This document shows, in pieces, positions 7,302 through 16,920 of a DNA stretch of 64,000 nt. Both the position numbers and the translations under genes were made by a program. The notes beneath the pieces were generated by a model. The model saw only the letters and a program-made list of their open reading frames with translations, was not told the origin of the DNA and did not search any database. Origin of the DNA: Ilumatobacter sp. (GTDB lineage Bacteria; Actinomycetota; Acidimicrobiia; Acidimicrobiales; Ilumatobacteraceae); contig JABJAB010000040.1 in NCBI GenBank assembly GCA_018666235.1, positions 38,422 through 102,421 on the forward strand. Direction: 5' to 3'. Position 1 is the first letter of the stretch. The number at the start of each line of letters is the position of its first letter.

Positions 7302-9304
7302 CAGGCCTGCAGCGCTGCGTCGGTGGCTTCGGCGACCTCGCCCTCAAAACGGCAGACGAAGTCATCGAGCGGCACGTCACGTTCAACATCCGGAGCGCCC
7401 TCGCTCTGCATATCAGCGCGAACGTTCACGCCGACGGTGCGCGCGGCGACGTCGTCGTCACCGACCACCAGCACGTATGGGAGCTTCTCCACCTTGCCGT
7501 TACGAATTCGCTTACCCAGGCCATCGTCCGCGGCGACCATGTCGACCCGGGCACCAGCGGAGCGCAGTCGGTCGACGACTTCGTGGGCGTACTCCTCGTG
7601 CGGCGTCGCAACCGGAAGGACGCGCACCTGCACAGGCGCCAGCCACGTGGGGAAGGCCCCAGCGTAATGCTCAACGAGCACGCCAAAGAAGCGTTCGATC
7701 GATCCCATGAGCGCACGGTGCAACATGATCGGCCGGTGCCGGTTGTTGTCGGCGCCAACGTATTCAAGGTCGAAACGCTCGGGAAGCTGGAAGTCAGCCT
7801 GAATGGTCGATAGCTGCCACGACCGGCCGATTGCGTCGCGCACGTCGATGTCGATCTTCGGGCCGTAGAACGCTGCGTCGCCTTCCTTAACGGCGTACTC
7901 CAGGCCGTGTGAGTCGAGCGCGTCACGCAGTGCGGTCGTCGCCGTCTCCCAGATCTCGTCGGTGCCGACCGACTTCTCGGGGTCACGCGTGGACAGATTG
8001 AACGTGAACTCGTCAAAACCAAATGCGCGGAGGACCGACAGCACGAAGTCGAGCAAACCGGCCACCTCGCCGGCGAGTTGTTCCTGCGTGCAATAGATGT
8101 GGCTGTCGTCCTGCGTAAAGCCCCGGATCCGCATCAGACCGTGCAATGTCCCCGCCCGTTCGTAGCGATAAACGGTGCCGAGTTCGAACAGTCGGAGCGG
8201 CAGTTCGCGATAGCTGCGCTGACGGCTGTCGAAGATGAGACAGTGCATCGGGCAGTTCATCGGCTTCGGGTAGTACGTCCCGTTGTCCATCTCCATCGGC
8301 GGGTACATGCCGTCGGCGTAGAAGTCGAGGTGACCGGATGTCTCGAACAGGTTCGCGTTGGCGAGGTGTGGCGTGTAAACGAACTCGTAGCCCCCGTTCT
8401 CGTGACGCTGGCGGCTGTAATCCTCCATTAGCTTGCGGATGGTTGCACCCTTCGGGTGCCACACCGCGAGGCCGCCACCGAGCTTGCTCGGGAAGCTGAG
8501 CAGATCTTGCTCGACAGCGAGCTTGCGGTGGTCGCGCTTTAAGGCTTCTTCGAGCTGGTGGAGGTGCCCTGCGAGCGCCTGCTTGCTTTCCCAGGCTGTG
8601 CCGTAGACACGTTGGAGTTGTGGACCCTTCTCGTTGCCACGCCAGTACGAGCCCGAGACGCGCTGCAACTTGAAGAATGCAAGCTTGCCCGTGCTCGGCA
8701 CGTGCGGGCCGACACACATGTCGATGAATTCGTCGGTGTTGCGGTAGGCGCTGATGATCCCATCGCCGGACACTTCGCCTGCATCTTCTGCATCTGCGTC
8801 TGCTGACTCGACGCGCTCGATGATCTCGACTTTGTACGGCTGATCTGCAAACAGTTCCTTTGCTTCGGCCATCGAGTGTTCCGAACGCGTGAATGGCTGG
8901 TTCTGCTTAACGATCTCCTTCATTTGTTTCTCGATGACTCCCAGGTCGTCATCGGTGAAGGTCTTGCCGTCAGGCAAGTCGAAGTCGTAGTAGAAGCCGT
9001 TCTCGATGGCAGGGCCAATCGTGAACTTGGCGCCGGGATACAGCTGCGTCACCGCTTGGGCCAGTACGTGTGCCGTCGAGTGACGCAGCACGTGCCGTCC
9101 GGCGTCGGTGTCGTTGGTGATCAGCGCCACGACGTTGCCGTCGACGAGCGGGACGGTCAGGTCGGCTTCGACGCCGTCGATGCTTGCAGCGACGGCTGCC
9201 TTGCGCAGACCGGACCCGATGGATGCTGCGAGGTCGAGCGCTGTCGACCCTCCAGGCAGCTCTCGGCTTGAACCGTCGGGAAGCGAGATGGTGATGTTCG
9301 ACAT
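7301..9304 (-). CDS. thrS: Threonine--tRNA ligase
   Basis: Class II aminoacyl-tRNA synthetase of full length (667 residues from the ATG at 9304). Domains in order: an N-terminal TGS domain (ISLPDGSSRELPGG), the editing domain with HSTAHVLAQA near residue 75 and the downstream CVGPH zinc-type motif, then the catalytic core with RYERAGTLHGLMRIRGFTQD (motif 2) and HRALMGSIERFFG (motif 3), and a C-terminal anticodon-binding domain. An upstream ATG at 9328 would add eight residues, but TGS domains normally begin at the strand right after the chosen Met. It heads the HIT/PIM block and shares a one-base overlap with the HIT gene. No T-box-like leader could be recognised in the 50 bases before it. 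Confidence 0.97.
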   Translation of the reverse strand: MSNITISLPDGSSRELPGGSTALDLAASIGSGLRKAAVAASIDGVEADLTVPLVDGNVVALITNDTDAGRHVLRHSTAHVLAQAVTQLYPGAKFTIGPAIENGFYYDFDLPDGKTFTDDDLGVIEKQMKEIVKQNQPFTRSEHSMAEAKELFADQPYKVEIIERVESADADAEDAGEVSGDGIISAYRNTDEFIDMCVGPHVPSTGKLAFFKLQRVSGSYWRGNEKGPQLQRVYGTAWESKQALAGHLHQLEEALKRDHRKLAVEQDLLSFPSKLGGGLAVWHPKGATIRKLMEDYSRQRHENGGYEFVYTPHLANANLFETSGHLDFYADGMYPPMEMDNGTYYPKPMNCPMHCLIFDSRQRSYRELPLRLFELGTVYRYERAGTLHGLMRIRGFTQDDSHIYCTQEQLAGEVAGLLDFVLSVLRAFGFDEFTFNLSTRDPEKSVGTDEIWETATTALRDALDSHGLEYAVKEGDAAFYGPKIDIDVRDAIGRSWQLSTIQADFQLPERFDLEYVGADNNRHRPIMLHRALMGSIERFFGVLVEHYAGAFPTWLAPVQVRVLPVATPHEEYAHEVVDRLRSAGARVDMVAADDGLGKRIRNGKVEKLPYVLVVGDDDVAARTVGVNVRADMQSEGAPDVERDVPLDDFVCRFEGEVAEATDAALQA

Positions 9305-9355
9305 GGGACGTTCAGGATAGAAGCGCACGTCGCCGCACAGGCGGACGGTTTCAGA

Positions 9356-10117
9356 TCAGCCGTCCGCTACAGCGACGAGTTCGCGTTCCGCGGGCACGGC
9401 GTCGGTGACATGACCGACGTGTGCCGTCACGGTGGGCTCGGAGTCGGCTTCGTCACCGTGGTATCGGTTGACGTACTCCTGGCCGGACAGTTCGCGGATC
9501 TCAAACATTACTTCGTCGATCATCGATCGCCAGGCGAGGTGCTCCGCCCCGCGATTCATGTATCGCTCCGGTTTGACCGGACGACCGATCTTGATCTCGG
9601 CGCGCTTGCGGAGCTTCGGCGCCTTGGCGTCGGGCGGCTGAATCTCGTCGGTGCCAATGATGCCGACCGGGTAGATCGGGCATCCAACAGTCATGGCCAG
9701 TCGGGCCGCACCCGTCCTCCCCTTTCCGAGCGACCCGTTGCGGCTCCGCGTCCCTTCCGGGTAAATCCCGAACAGCTCGCCGCGCCGGAGCACAGCTTCA
9801 GCGGCATCGAGCGCTGCGGCGCTCTTGGTTCCACCCGTCCGGTCGATGGGGATCATGCCCATCGCGGGAAACAGGAACTTGGTCTTCCATGAGTCCATGT
9901 ACTCGGCTTTGCCGACAAAAGAGATGTTTCTCGGCAGCGTGAACGTGAGCAATGCCGAGTCGAGAAACGAGATGTGATTGGGGCACAAAATCGCCGGTCC
10001 ATCGGAGGGCAACTGTTCGAGGCCAGACACGTCGAGGTCCCACAAACGCGTGACGAGCGGAGCGCCCACCTTGCGAACTCTTCGCTGCAGCGTCCCTGCG
10101 CCGGGGCCTTCGCTCAT
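9356..10117 (-). CDS. plsC: 1-acyl-sn-glycerol-3-phosphate acyltransferase (PlsC family)
   Basis: 253 residues. PlsC-type motifs are present in order: NHISFLD (H48 and D53 form the HX4D catalytic pair), GMIPIDR near 87, IYPEGTRSR (E121 onward) and VGCPIYPVGI. The family transfers an acyl chain to lysophosphatidic acid or related acceptors at the inner membrane. The C-terminal 40 residues are an acidic, family-variable tail. It lies between mshC and thrS, 51 bases from the latter. As it supplies phosphatidic acid it may feed the phosphatidylinositol pathway next door, but it could equally be a general PlsC paralogue. Confidence 0.92.
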   Translation of the reverse strand: MSEGPGAGTLQRRVRKVGAPLVTRLWDLDVSGLEQLPSDGPAILCPNHISFLDSALLTFTLPRNISFVGKAEYMDSWKTKFLFPAMGMIPIDRTGGTKSAAALDAAEAVLRRGELFGIYPEGTRSRNGSLGKGRTGAARLAMTVGCPIYPVGIIGTDEIQPPDAKAPKLRKRAEIKIGRPVKPERYMNRGAEHLAWRSMIDEVMFEIRELSGQEYVNRYHGDEADSEPTVTAHVGHVTDAVPAERELVAVADG

Positions 10118-10194
10118 GAGAGCGACATTAGAACAGGTACCGCGCGCTTCGGAGGCGGCTCGGTGAACTTCGTGTGAATCAGATTTCGTGTGAG

Positions 10195-11331
10195 TCAGGT
10201 GAGGTCAACGCCGAGCAGTGCGGCCGATTCGAGAACCCCCTCGCCGGCAGTCGCTGCGGCATCAATGGCGGCAATCGCACCGGGCGTGTCGAGGTCGTCG
10301 TCGAGACGTTCGCGCACGACTTCGAGCAAGCTTGGATTCGGTCGAGCGTTCGCGAGCCACTTCTCCAGACGAGCTGCGTTGCGCGGCATCAGGTCATCGG
10401 CCCAGTGCCAGTCGACGCGGTAGTTGTGTTCGATGATCGCGAGTCGGATTGAGCGCGGGTCGTAGGTCTCGCGCAATGCGTCGACAAACACGAGATTGCC
10501 GAGGCTCTTCGACATTTTCTCGCCGTCCATGAAGATCATGCATGTGTGCATCCAGTGTTTGACGAACTGCTCACCGGTGGCCGCCTCGGACTGTGCCCGT
10601 TCGGATTCGTGGTGCGGAAAAATCAAGTCTGAGCCGCCACCGTGCAAGTCGATGGTCGTGCCGAGCTCGCGCAACGCAAGCGCCGAACACTCGATGTGCC
10701 AGCCGGGACGACCAGCACCCCACATCGTGTCCCAAGCCGGTTCGTCGTCTGCAGATGGATGCCACAGCACAAAGTCGAGCGGGGATCGCTTGTTCGGATC
10801 CTCGATGTTTCCTCCGCGCTCTTTTGCGTAGGCGAGCATCTCCTCTTCGGAGTAGCCGCTCATCGATCCGAACGAGTCGAACTTCGAGACGTCGAAGTAG
10901 ACGGAGCCACCCGCTTCGTATGCAAAGCCACGATCGAGCACCATGCCAATGAAGCCTCGGATGTCAGGGATCGCCGAGGAGGCTCGCGGGCTCGATGCGA
11001 CGGGGAGCGCGTTGAGCGCGACCATGTCGCGCTCGAAGCGAGCTTCCTCCGAAGCCGCCAGGTCGAGGTAATGCACACCGAGTTCACGCGCCTTCACGAA
11101 CAACGGATCGTCAACGTCGGTCACATTGCGGACGCACTTGACCGTGTGGCCCATGTCGATGAGGCGGCGCTGCAGGATGTCATATGCGATGAACGTGGCA
11201 GCGTGCCCCAGGTGCGTGGCGTCGTACGGCGTGATGCCGCAGGTGTACATCAGCACCTCATCGCCGGGCTCGAACGGAACGATGGTGCGACGAGCGGTGT
11301 CGTAGAGCTGCATTGTTTGCTTCACGGACAT
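10195..11331 (-). CDS. mshC: L-cysteine:1D-myo-inositol 2-amino-2-deoxy-alpha-D-glucopyranoside ligase (MshC)
   Basis: MshC is an ATP-dependent ligase of mycothiol synthesis, derived from cysteinyl-tRNA synthetase. The 378-residue protein keeps the class I core: TCGITPYDATHLGHA at 30-44 (HIGH equivalent HLGH) and DGEKMSKSLGN (KMSKS). It lacks the long C-terminal anticodon region of CysS. The GITPYDATHLGHA wording, in place of the CysS GPTVYD..HIGNA, is diagnostic of MshC. Cys31 and the Cys of WHIECSA are among the expected zinc ligands. Presence of this gene implies mycothiol as the low-molecular-weight thiol. A CysS paralogue is possible but less likely. Confidence 0.93.
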   Translation of the reverse strand: MSVKQTMQLYDTARRTIVPFEPGDEVLMYTCGITPYDATHLGHAATFIAYDILQRRLIDMGHTVKCVRNVTDVDDPLFVKARELGVHYLDLAASEEARFERDMVALNALPVASSPRASSAIPDIRGFIGMVLDRGFAYEAGGSVYFDVSKFDSFGSMSGYSEEEMLAYAKERGGNIEDPNKRSPLDFVLWHPSADDEPAWDTMWGAGRPGWHIECSALALRELGTTIDLHGGGSDLIFPHHESERAQSEAATGEQFVKHWMHTCMIFMDGEKMSKSLGNLVFVDALRETYDPRSIRLAIIEHNYRVDWHWADDLMPRNAARLEKWLANARPNPSLLEVVRERLDDDLDTPGAIAAIDAAATAGEGVLESAALLGVDLT

Positions 11332-11452
11332 TTGTCAACCCCCGACGACTGACGTTTCATTCCCGACATGGCGACAGGGTGCCACACGGCACGGCTACTC
11401 CCCCGCCTTCGCAACGCGTGTCACAGTCGATGATCGGGCTAGCTTGCGGGTC

Positions 11453-12235
11453 ATGGGTCTGCTCGACGGAAAGAACATCGTGATCACCGGCGTCCTGACG
11501 GACGCGTCACTTGCATTTGGGGTGGCGAAAATCGCGCAGGAACAGGGCGCCAACGTCGTGCTCACCGGCGCCGGGCGCGCGCTGCGTCTAACGCAGCGCA
11601 CAGCACGCAAACTCGGCACGAACCCCGACGGCTCCGATATCGAGGTGTTCGAACTCGACGTGACCGTTCCTGAACACGGCGTCGCTGTCAGCGATGCGCT
11701 TGCGGCGAAATGGGGCCGAGTCGACGGTGTGCTTCACGCAGTGGGTTTCGCTCCGGAATCGTGCCTCGGCGACAACTTCATGGATGCCCCGTGGGATGAC
11801 GTCGCCATTGCGATGCATGTGTCGACCTATTCGCTCAAGGCGCTCGCCGATGCATTCGTTCCTCTCATGGGAAATGGTGGTTCGATCGTCGGCCTTGACT
11901 TCGACAACTCAGTGGCCTGGCCGGCCTACAACTGGATGGGTGTCGCCAAGTCCGCGCTGCAGAGCGTGTCTCGATACTTAGCCAAGGAACTTGGCCCGCA
12001 GGGCATCCGCTGCAATCTGGTCGCCGCCGGACCGATCCGCACGATGGCTGCCAAGTCAATTCCTGGTTTCGCCAAGTTTGAGGACGTCTGGGATGGACGC
12101 GCACCTCTCGGCTGGGACGTCAACGACTCAGAGCCAGTTGCGCGCACCGTCGTCGCAATGCTGTCCGACTGGTTCCCCAAGACCACGGGCGAGATCATCC
12201 ACGTCGACGGCGGCTTCCACGCAACTGGCGTGTAA
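11453..12235 (+). CDS. fabI: Enoyl-[acyl-carrier-protein] reductase, InhA/FabI type
   Basis: NADH-dependent reductase of the last step of fatty acid elongation. The 260 residues match the InhA/FabI short-chain family: GLLDGKNIVITGVLTDASLAF at the N-terminus (modified cofactor motif), TGAGRALRLTQR, HAVGFAPE, MDAPWDDV, SIVGLDFD, and the catalytic Y159-x6-K166 in PAYNWMGVAK, then NLVAAGPIRTMAAKSI. It resembles mycobacterial InhA more than proteobacterial FabI (VLTGxxRxRL, YNWMxVAK, APIGWD/APLGWD). The ATG at 11453 begins right at the family N-terminus. It is the first gene of its direction and is divergent from mshC across a 121-bp gap, which should hold both promoters. Confidence 0.93.
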   Translation: MGLLDGKNIVITGVLTDASLAFGVAKIAQEQGANVVLTGAGRALRLTQRTARKLGTNPDGSDIEVFELDVTVPEHGVAVSDALAAKWGRVDGVLHAVGFAPESCLGDNFMDAPWDDVAIAMHVSTYSLKALADAFVPLMGNGGSIVGLDFDNSVAWPAYNWMGVAKSALQSVSRYLAKELGPQGIRCNLVAAGPIRTMAAKSIPGFAKFEDVWDGRAPLGWDVNDSEPVARTVVAMLSDWFPKTTGEIIHVDGGFHATGV

Positions 12236-12247
12236 GTCCGCCCTCTT

Positions 12248-12514
12248 CTAGCCGGCGTTCCTCGGTCCGCGCCCAGCGATCGCCTGCAACACCAGCAGTA
12301 ACAACACCGCGCCGATCGCGGCAACACCAATGCTGCGCAGCGAGAACTCGTCGACGCCACTGCTGTCGATCATCGACATGAGCCAGCCGCCGATCATCGC
12401 GCCGAGTACACCGACGATCATCGTGTAAATGCAGCCACTGCGGTCGTCCTTGACGATCCACCGAGCCAGACCGCCGGCAATTAATCCAACGGCGATCCAC
12501 CCGATGATGCTCAT
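12248..12514 (-). CDS. YeaQ/YmgE (GlsB) family small membrane protein
   Basis: 88 residues with three hydrophobic helices. It carries the transglycosylase-associated / GlsB pattern: IIGWIAVGLIAGGLARWIV at the N-terminus, then a Gly-rich second helix (IVGVLGAMIGGWL) and a third helix (SIGVAAIGAVLLLLVLQA). The family is associated with general stress in several bacteria, but its function is unknown. It is convergent with fabI, with only 12 bases between the stops, so the two probably share or interleave terminators. Confidence 0.88.
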   Translation of the reverse strand: MSIIGWIAVGLIAGGLARWIVKDDRSGCIYTMIVGVLGAMIGGWLMSMIDSSGVDEFSLRSIGVAAIGAVLLLLVLQAIAGRGPRNAG

Positions 12515-12622
12515 AGGCCCGACGCTAGCGAGTTGTTGGACGTGCCCACAGCTGCTCCCAGACCGGTTCGCAGCGAGTTGTGGAGGTCGCGGTGCCTCCA
12601 GTTCCAGCGATGTCGTCCGCGT

Positions 12623-14077
12623 TCAGGCAGGGGTGATGTCGCTGGGCTTCCAGCTGTGGTCGAAGTAGCCGTCGGTCGGACCGTAGAGCCGAAAGATCGT
12701 GAACCAGCCCTTGCCCGGGATCGTGCGGATCCAGTTCGACTCCCCCTCAGCGGGTTGCTCCGGACCGAAGGTGATCGTGATTGAACCATCGTCGTTCGTG
12801 TCGAGTTCGGCGAAGCTGTTGAGACTCGGTGCTGCTTGACCATTGGCGAGCATCGACCGAGTCCACACGTCGTAAATCACAACCGACCAGAAGTTAGCCA
12901 TGGGGACTCCCGGTGGAAGGTTCAACTCGTACGTGCGGGCACCGTCGAGCCACTCGCCGTTACCGTCGTTGTAGGTCCAGATGTATGCCGAACCTTTGCC
13001 CGGTGGCGGGGTCACCATGGCAATGGAGGAACCTGTGGCAAACCAACCCATCAGACTGAGGCCCGACAGCATGGTGTGGCCGTCCTGCTCGTAGTAGGGA
13101 TAGCCGGTGTTGCCGATCTCGATCCACTGGCGGTCGTCATAACGCTGAAGTGGAAGTCGGGTTCGGTAGCTCGTGGCGAGCGCCATCGCCGAGCCGACCT
13201 TGGCCGATTCAGTCAGTATCCGGGTCATGCGGTCGTCGGGGCTGAACGGCTCGCCGTGAGCGATCCCGAGGGTGGCCAACATGCCCGCTGTCTCGGCATC
13301 GATTGCGTCCGGATGTTCTTCGTTCACGAGGGTGGCGAGGTCTTCGAAGAAACGGAAGTCGATCGGATGGATCGTGTCGAGGTCCTGACCAGAGGCGTTG
13401 ACGAACTCGGTCTGACGAGGCTCGTCCATCTCAGCCAACGGATAGATGCGCGTCTGCCGTTGCAGCGCCACGGCTTCGGCCGACGAGCCATCAGGTGTGC
13501 GCATGCCACGAAGCAAGAGCCACAGCCCGAAGGTCTCCGACGGGCAGATGTGGAAGCCATACGGGGGAAGTTCACCGTCGTAGCCGGGGGGCAAGAACAG
13601 GAATCGACCGCCTCGGCCCTGGTCGGGTCCGGCCGGGCCGATGTTCGTTGTTTCGCGCATCCACATGTCGTTGACCAACCCCAGGATCCCTGGGGCCACC
13701 TCGACCACCGTCGGGCCGTCGGTTTTCAGGTCGAGGTAGGTCATGCCGTAGACCGTTTCGGAGTTCGGCGTGAGCAGCAGCGACCGGGCATCGAACTGGT
13801 CCTCCCAGACAACGAGTTGGCTCGCCGACGTGACTCCCAAGTCTCGCCGCAAGCCTGCACGGAACGAATACATCGACGACGCGGTGATATTGCGCAGAAA
13901 CGCCTGACAGCCCCGCTGGAAATCGAGATGGTCGAACAGCTTGTCCACCGTTGCATCCGTTGGGTATTCGTTCTCGAACTGAAGGTCGCCGACGAACTCA
14001 GAGGTCACCACCTGTAGCGGTGGATTCGGTGCCGTCATGCGGACGACATCGTTTGGCCCGGTCGATTCAAAGGTCAT
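12623..14077 (-). CDS. DUF1254/DUF1214 domain protein
   Basis: 484 residues. The N-terminal half carries DUF1254 features (LTPNSETVYGMTYLDLKTDGPTVVEV, GLVNDMW near residues 105-145). The C-terminal third carries DUF1214 features (WTYNDGNGEWLDGARTYELNLP, FWSVVIYD, GEGESNW-like and IPGKGWFTIFRLYGPT). No signal peptide is visible, unlike many relatives. The family has no agreed biochemical role and is common as accessory cargo in environmental actinobacteria. It faces away from the dioxygenase gene across a 190-bp gap. Confidence 0.87.
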   Translation of the reverse strand: MTFESTGPNDVVRMTAPNPPLQVVTSEFVGDLQFENEYPTDATVDKLFDHLDFQRGCQAFLRNITASSMYSFRAGLRRDLGVTSASQLVVWEDQFDARSLLLTPNSETVYGMTYLDLKTDGPTVVEVAPGILGLVNDMWMRETTNIGPAGPDQGRGGRFLFLPPGYDGELPPYGFHICPSETFGLWLLLRGMRTPDGSSAEAVALQRQTRIYPLAEMDEPRQTEFVNASGQDLDTIHPIDFRFFEDLATLVNEEHPDAIDAETAGMLATLGIAHGEPFSPDDRMTRILTESAKVGSAMALATSYRTRLPLQRYDDRQWIEIGNTGYPYYEQDGHTMLSGLSLMGWFATGSSIAMVTPPPGKGSAYIWTYNDGNGEWLDGARTYELNLPPGVPMANFWSVVIYDVWTRSMLANGQAAPSLNSFAELDTNDDGSITITFGPEQPAEGESNWIRTIPGKGWFTIFRLYGPTDGYFDHSWKPSDITPA

Positions 14078-14267
14078 TGGAGGTCCTCACTCAGTAGTGG
14101 TGTAAGCCCAAGTAAGTGGTGGTGTGCGACGACTGACGATATCTCCCGCAGGCGACGGGCTGTCTGGTGCAGCCCAGCGAACCAGTCCCCGGCCGACTCG
14201 GGCTCGCTGGAGAGAAAGAGAGACATCGAATCTTGAACGAGGCCTCACATCTCCGTAGGTTCGGGGC

Positions 14268-15425
14268 ATGGAGACGCGAGCTGAGCATGCAGCAAAGATG
14301 GTCGACTACTGCGACAGAGGTGAGCGGTTGGCCAACGAGATTGGAAATCGGGGTCCTCTTCGATTCGACGAGGACGGTGGGCTTGCCAGTGACATTCTCG
14401 ACGCATACTCGACACACGGCTTCTACATTTTCGAGGGCGTCATCGAGTCCACCGAGCTCGAAGAACTGCGAGTCGGCGTGGACGACCTCCTCAGTCGAGC
14501 CCCTGTTCGGCCACGCGCGGAGCACGATGCTACGGGCCGACCTGCATTTGGACGAGACCTCGCGATCGATCCCTTCTTGTTCATCAAGCCACTCTCTGAC
14601 CCGTGGGGTGGCACCAGACTCCTAGCGGGACGGCACCCGACACAGATGGAGCAACCAGCCGCTGACGCTGACGCACCGGAGTACGTCGTGCATCTGATCT
14701 CCGGCGTCTGTCAAGCAATTCCTGCTGGTCTCCGCCTCTACGGACACCCCCAGTTACTGGGCGTGGCCGCTGCGCTGAACGGCGCTGACTTCGTCCCGTA
14801 CAACGATGTCATTTTCGTGAAGCAACCGGGTTTGGGCGGGGCGGTGTCATGGCATCAGGATGGGGCCACACACTGGGAGAGTCCTGACTGGGACGACAGC
14901 ATTCACGGGTTCAACTTCCAGGTACAGCTCCACCGCACGACCGCAGCGAATGCGCTGTGGGTGATGCCGGGCACCCACAAGTCGGGGCGAATCAACGTCA
15001 GCGGTCTGGTGTCCGACAACGGCGGTGATGAGCGGCTACCCGGCGCCGTTCCACTCGTCTGCGTCGCGGGCGACGTCACCATCGTCAACCGTCAACTACT
15101 CCACGGTTCGTTCGTGAACTCATCGCCAGACCCGCGTCTCTCCATCACCTTCGGATTTCATCGGCGATCCTCAGTGCTCGGCGTCGAAGGCAAGCTTCAG
15201 TACAAGGCCGACGTCCCCGGCCAAGCCGACCTCTACGACGAGGAGCGGATCTTTATTCGGTCAGCGGTGATCGCCACGGCGATTGATGCTCGGTCGCAGC
15301 ACTACCCGGGAGAATCCCGCTTCCGGTACGCGCCGTTCGTCGGTCTTGAACATGACTATCGGTACAACGACGACACCTACGAGCGCGTGCTTCGCGACTA
15401 CAACACCCGCGACATCTTCATCTGA
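14268..15425 (+). CDS. Phytanoyl-CoA dioxygenase (PhyH) family Fe(II)/2-oxoglutarate oxygenase
   Basis: 385 residues. The iron facial triad is visible: HxD in SWHQDG (H196, D198) and the distal His in NRQLLHGS (H279), followed by the 2-oxoglutarate-binding Arg in SPDPRLSITF (R290). These proteins hydroxylate or halogenate small molecules using O2 and 2-oxoglutarate. The true substrate cannot be told from sequence, and phytanoyl-CoA is only the family namesake. The Asp in HxD argues against a halogenase, which would have Ala/Gly there. The ATG at 14268 is the first start in an open frame. Flanked by an unrelated DUF1254 gene and a broken transporter, it looks like an accessory gene. Confidence 0.88.
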   Translation: METRAEHAAKMVDYCDRGERLANEIGNRGPLRFDEDGGLASDILDAYSTHGFYIFEGVIESTELEELRVGVDDLLSRAPVRPRAEHDATGRPAFGRDLAIDPFLFIKPLSDPWGGTRLLAGRHPTQMEQPAADADAPEYVVHLISGVCQAIPAGLRLYGHPQLLGVAAALNGADFVPYNDVIFVKQPGLGGAVSWHQDGATHWESPDWDDSIHGFNFQVQLHRTTAANALWVMPGTHKSGRINVSGLVSDNGGDERLPGAVPLVCVAGDVTIVNRQLLHGSFVNSSPDPRLSITFGFHRRSSVLGVEGKLQYKADVPGQADLYDEERIFIRSAVIATAIDARSQHYPGESRFRYAPFVGLEHDYRYNDDTYERVLRDYNTRDIFI

Positions 15426-15486
15426 GGGAGAGCGCCGACCTCTCACCTTCCTGACGCGAAACCGGCCGATCCTCCGTACTTCTTGG

Positions 15487-16920
15487 TCAACTCCGGTCTG
15501 ACGGTTCTCCGATGTCATCACGTTCGTGGCCAAGCACCGCATCGACAGCGGCACCGACCGTTGGGGCAAATCGCTCAGGACCGAAGCGACGATCGAGTCC
15601 GTAACGCGCGAGACGATCTTTCACCGGACCTTTCATCTCGGCAATGAGGAACGTGATGCCGGCGTTGGCGAGGAAGTCGTCGAGTTCGACCAAATCATCA
15701 ACGGCGGTCGAGTCGATGTCAGTGATCGGCTCGGCCGCAAGGATCAAGGTGGTGACTTCAGGACCAGCGGCCACCACCGATCGCACGTAATCGGTGAACA
15801 TGCCACCGTTGGCAAAGAACAGCGGCGCGTCAAATCGCAGGATCACGATGCCGTCGATGCGGTGACCCTCCGGATGACGGCTTCGGTCGTGGTACCCACG
15901 CATTCCAGGAATCTGCACCAGTTCTGCGCGGTAAGGCCGCCAGGCCTCGTTGACGAACGCAACGAATGACAGACCGATCGTGATGACAATGCCCTCGAGC
16001 ACCCCCACCCACACCACGCCCAGAAATGCCGCTATCGACAACAATCCCTCGATCGGATTGACATTCATCAGCCGAACAACGGCGGGCACGTCGATGAGAC
16101 CACCGGCCGCGACAATGACGACCGCCGCAAGCGTTGACGAGGGCAAGTAGTTGGTGAGCCCTGGAGCGACGAACACAAAACCAACGATCAACAGCGCTCC
16201 GGTGACTCCGACAAGTTGCGTGCGCGCTCCTGCCTGCTCTGCCACCGGCGTGCGCGACGAAGACGCCGACACTGGAAACCCTCCGAACATTCCACTCGCG
16301 ATATTGGACAGACCGATTCCGCGCATCTCATGGCTGCCACTGACCGTCTCGCCATGACGCGCAGCGAATACCCGAGACAGAACGCCCGTGTCCGCAAAAG
16401 CGATCAGCGCAATACCCAGGGCCGGGCCAATGAGCGAAGCCACATCGCCCCAGCTCAGGCCACCCAAGGCAGGAGCGGGCAAGCCGCGCGGCAGGGCTCC
16501 GACAACCGGCACTTCATCGTTCGCACTCGTGACGGCAACCCAGATCATCGCCCCAGCGACAGCGATCAACACCGCTGGAACACGCTTGAAGAAGAGACGC
16601 AACCCGACGATCAACGCGAGCGATGCCAGGCCGATCAACATCGCCGTCGAGTTGACCAGCCCATCAGACATGCCTTCGGCCGTGGCGCGCATGTTGCCGA
16701 CGAATGAGTCCGACTCAATGGTGAAACCGAGGAGCTTGGGGAGTTGGCCGACGATCACGACAACCGCGATGCCGTTCAGGTACCCGACGCGAATGGGCTT
16801 CGAAAGCAGGTCGACGACGAACCCCAGATGCAGAACCCCTGCGACCAGCAGCAGGATGCCCATCATGATCGCAAGCAGTCCTGCGAGCGCGACCGCGCGG
16901 TCCGGATCGCCAGAAGCTGA
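15487..16920 (-). pseudogene. SulP-family anion transporter with STAS domain, 5' end missing
   Basis: The frame encodes most of a SulP permease: LVAGVLHLGFVVDLLSKP, VGYLNGIAVVVIVGQLPKLLGF, about eight to nine membrane helices, then a C-terminal STAS domain (IVILRFDAPLFFANG ... DIDSTAVDDLVEL). The first ATG at 16866 gives 459 residues, whereas complete relatives have about 550-600. Family-like sequence (SGDPDRAVALAGLLAI) continues in frame upstream of that ATG to about 16920 with no ATG, GTG or TTG, and then meets a TGA at 16930-16932. The first three or so helices are therefore absent. I read it as a 5'-deleted pseudogene. A shortened product from 16866 cannot be ruled out. Confidence 0.75.

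Noticed and set aside
12836..14017. Plus-strand frame of 393 codons opposite the DUF1254 gene
   Set aside because: No family resemblance. The opposite strand carries a recognised two-domain protein.
15426..15486. Weak GAGAG/CTCTC inverted repeat between the PhyH and SulP genes as a terminator
   Set aside because: Five pairs, no following T-run, not distinguishable from chance.
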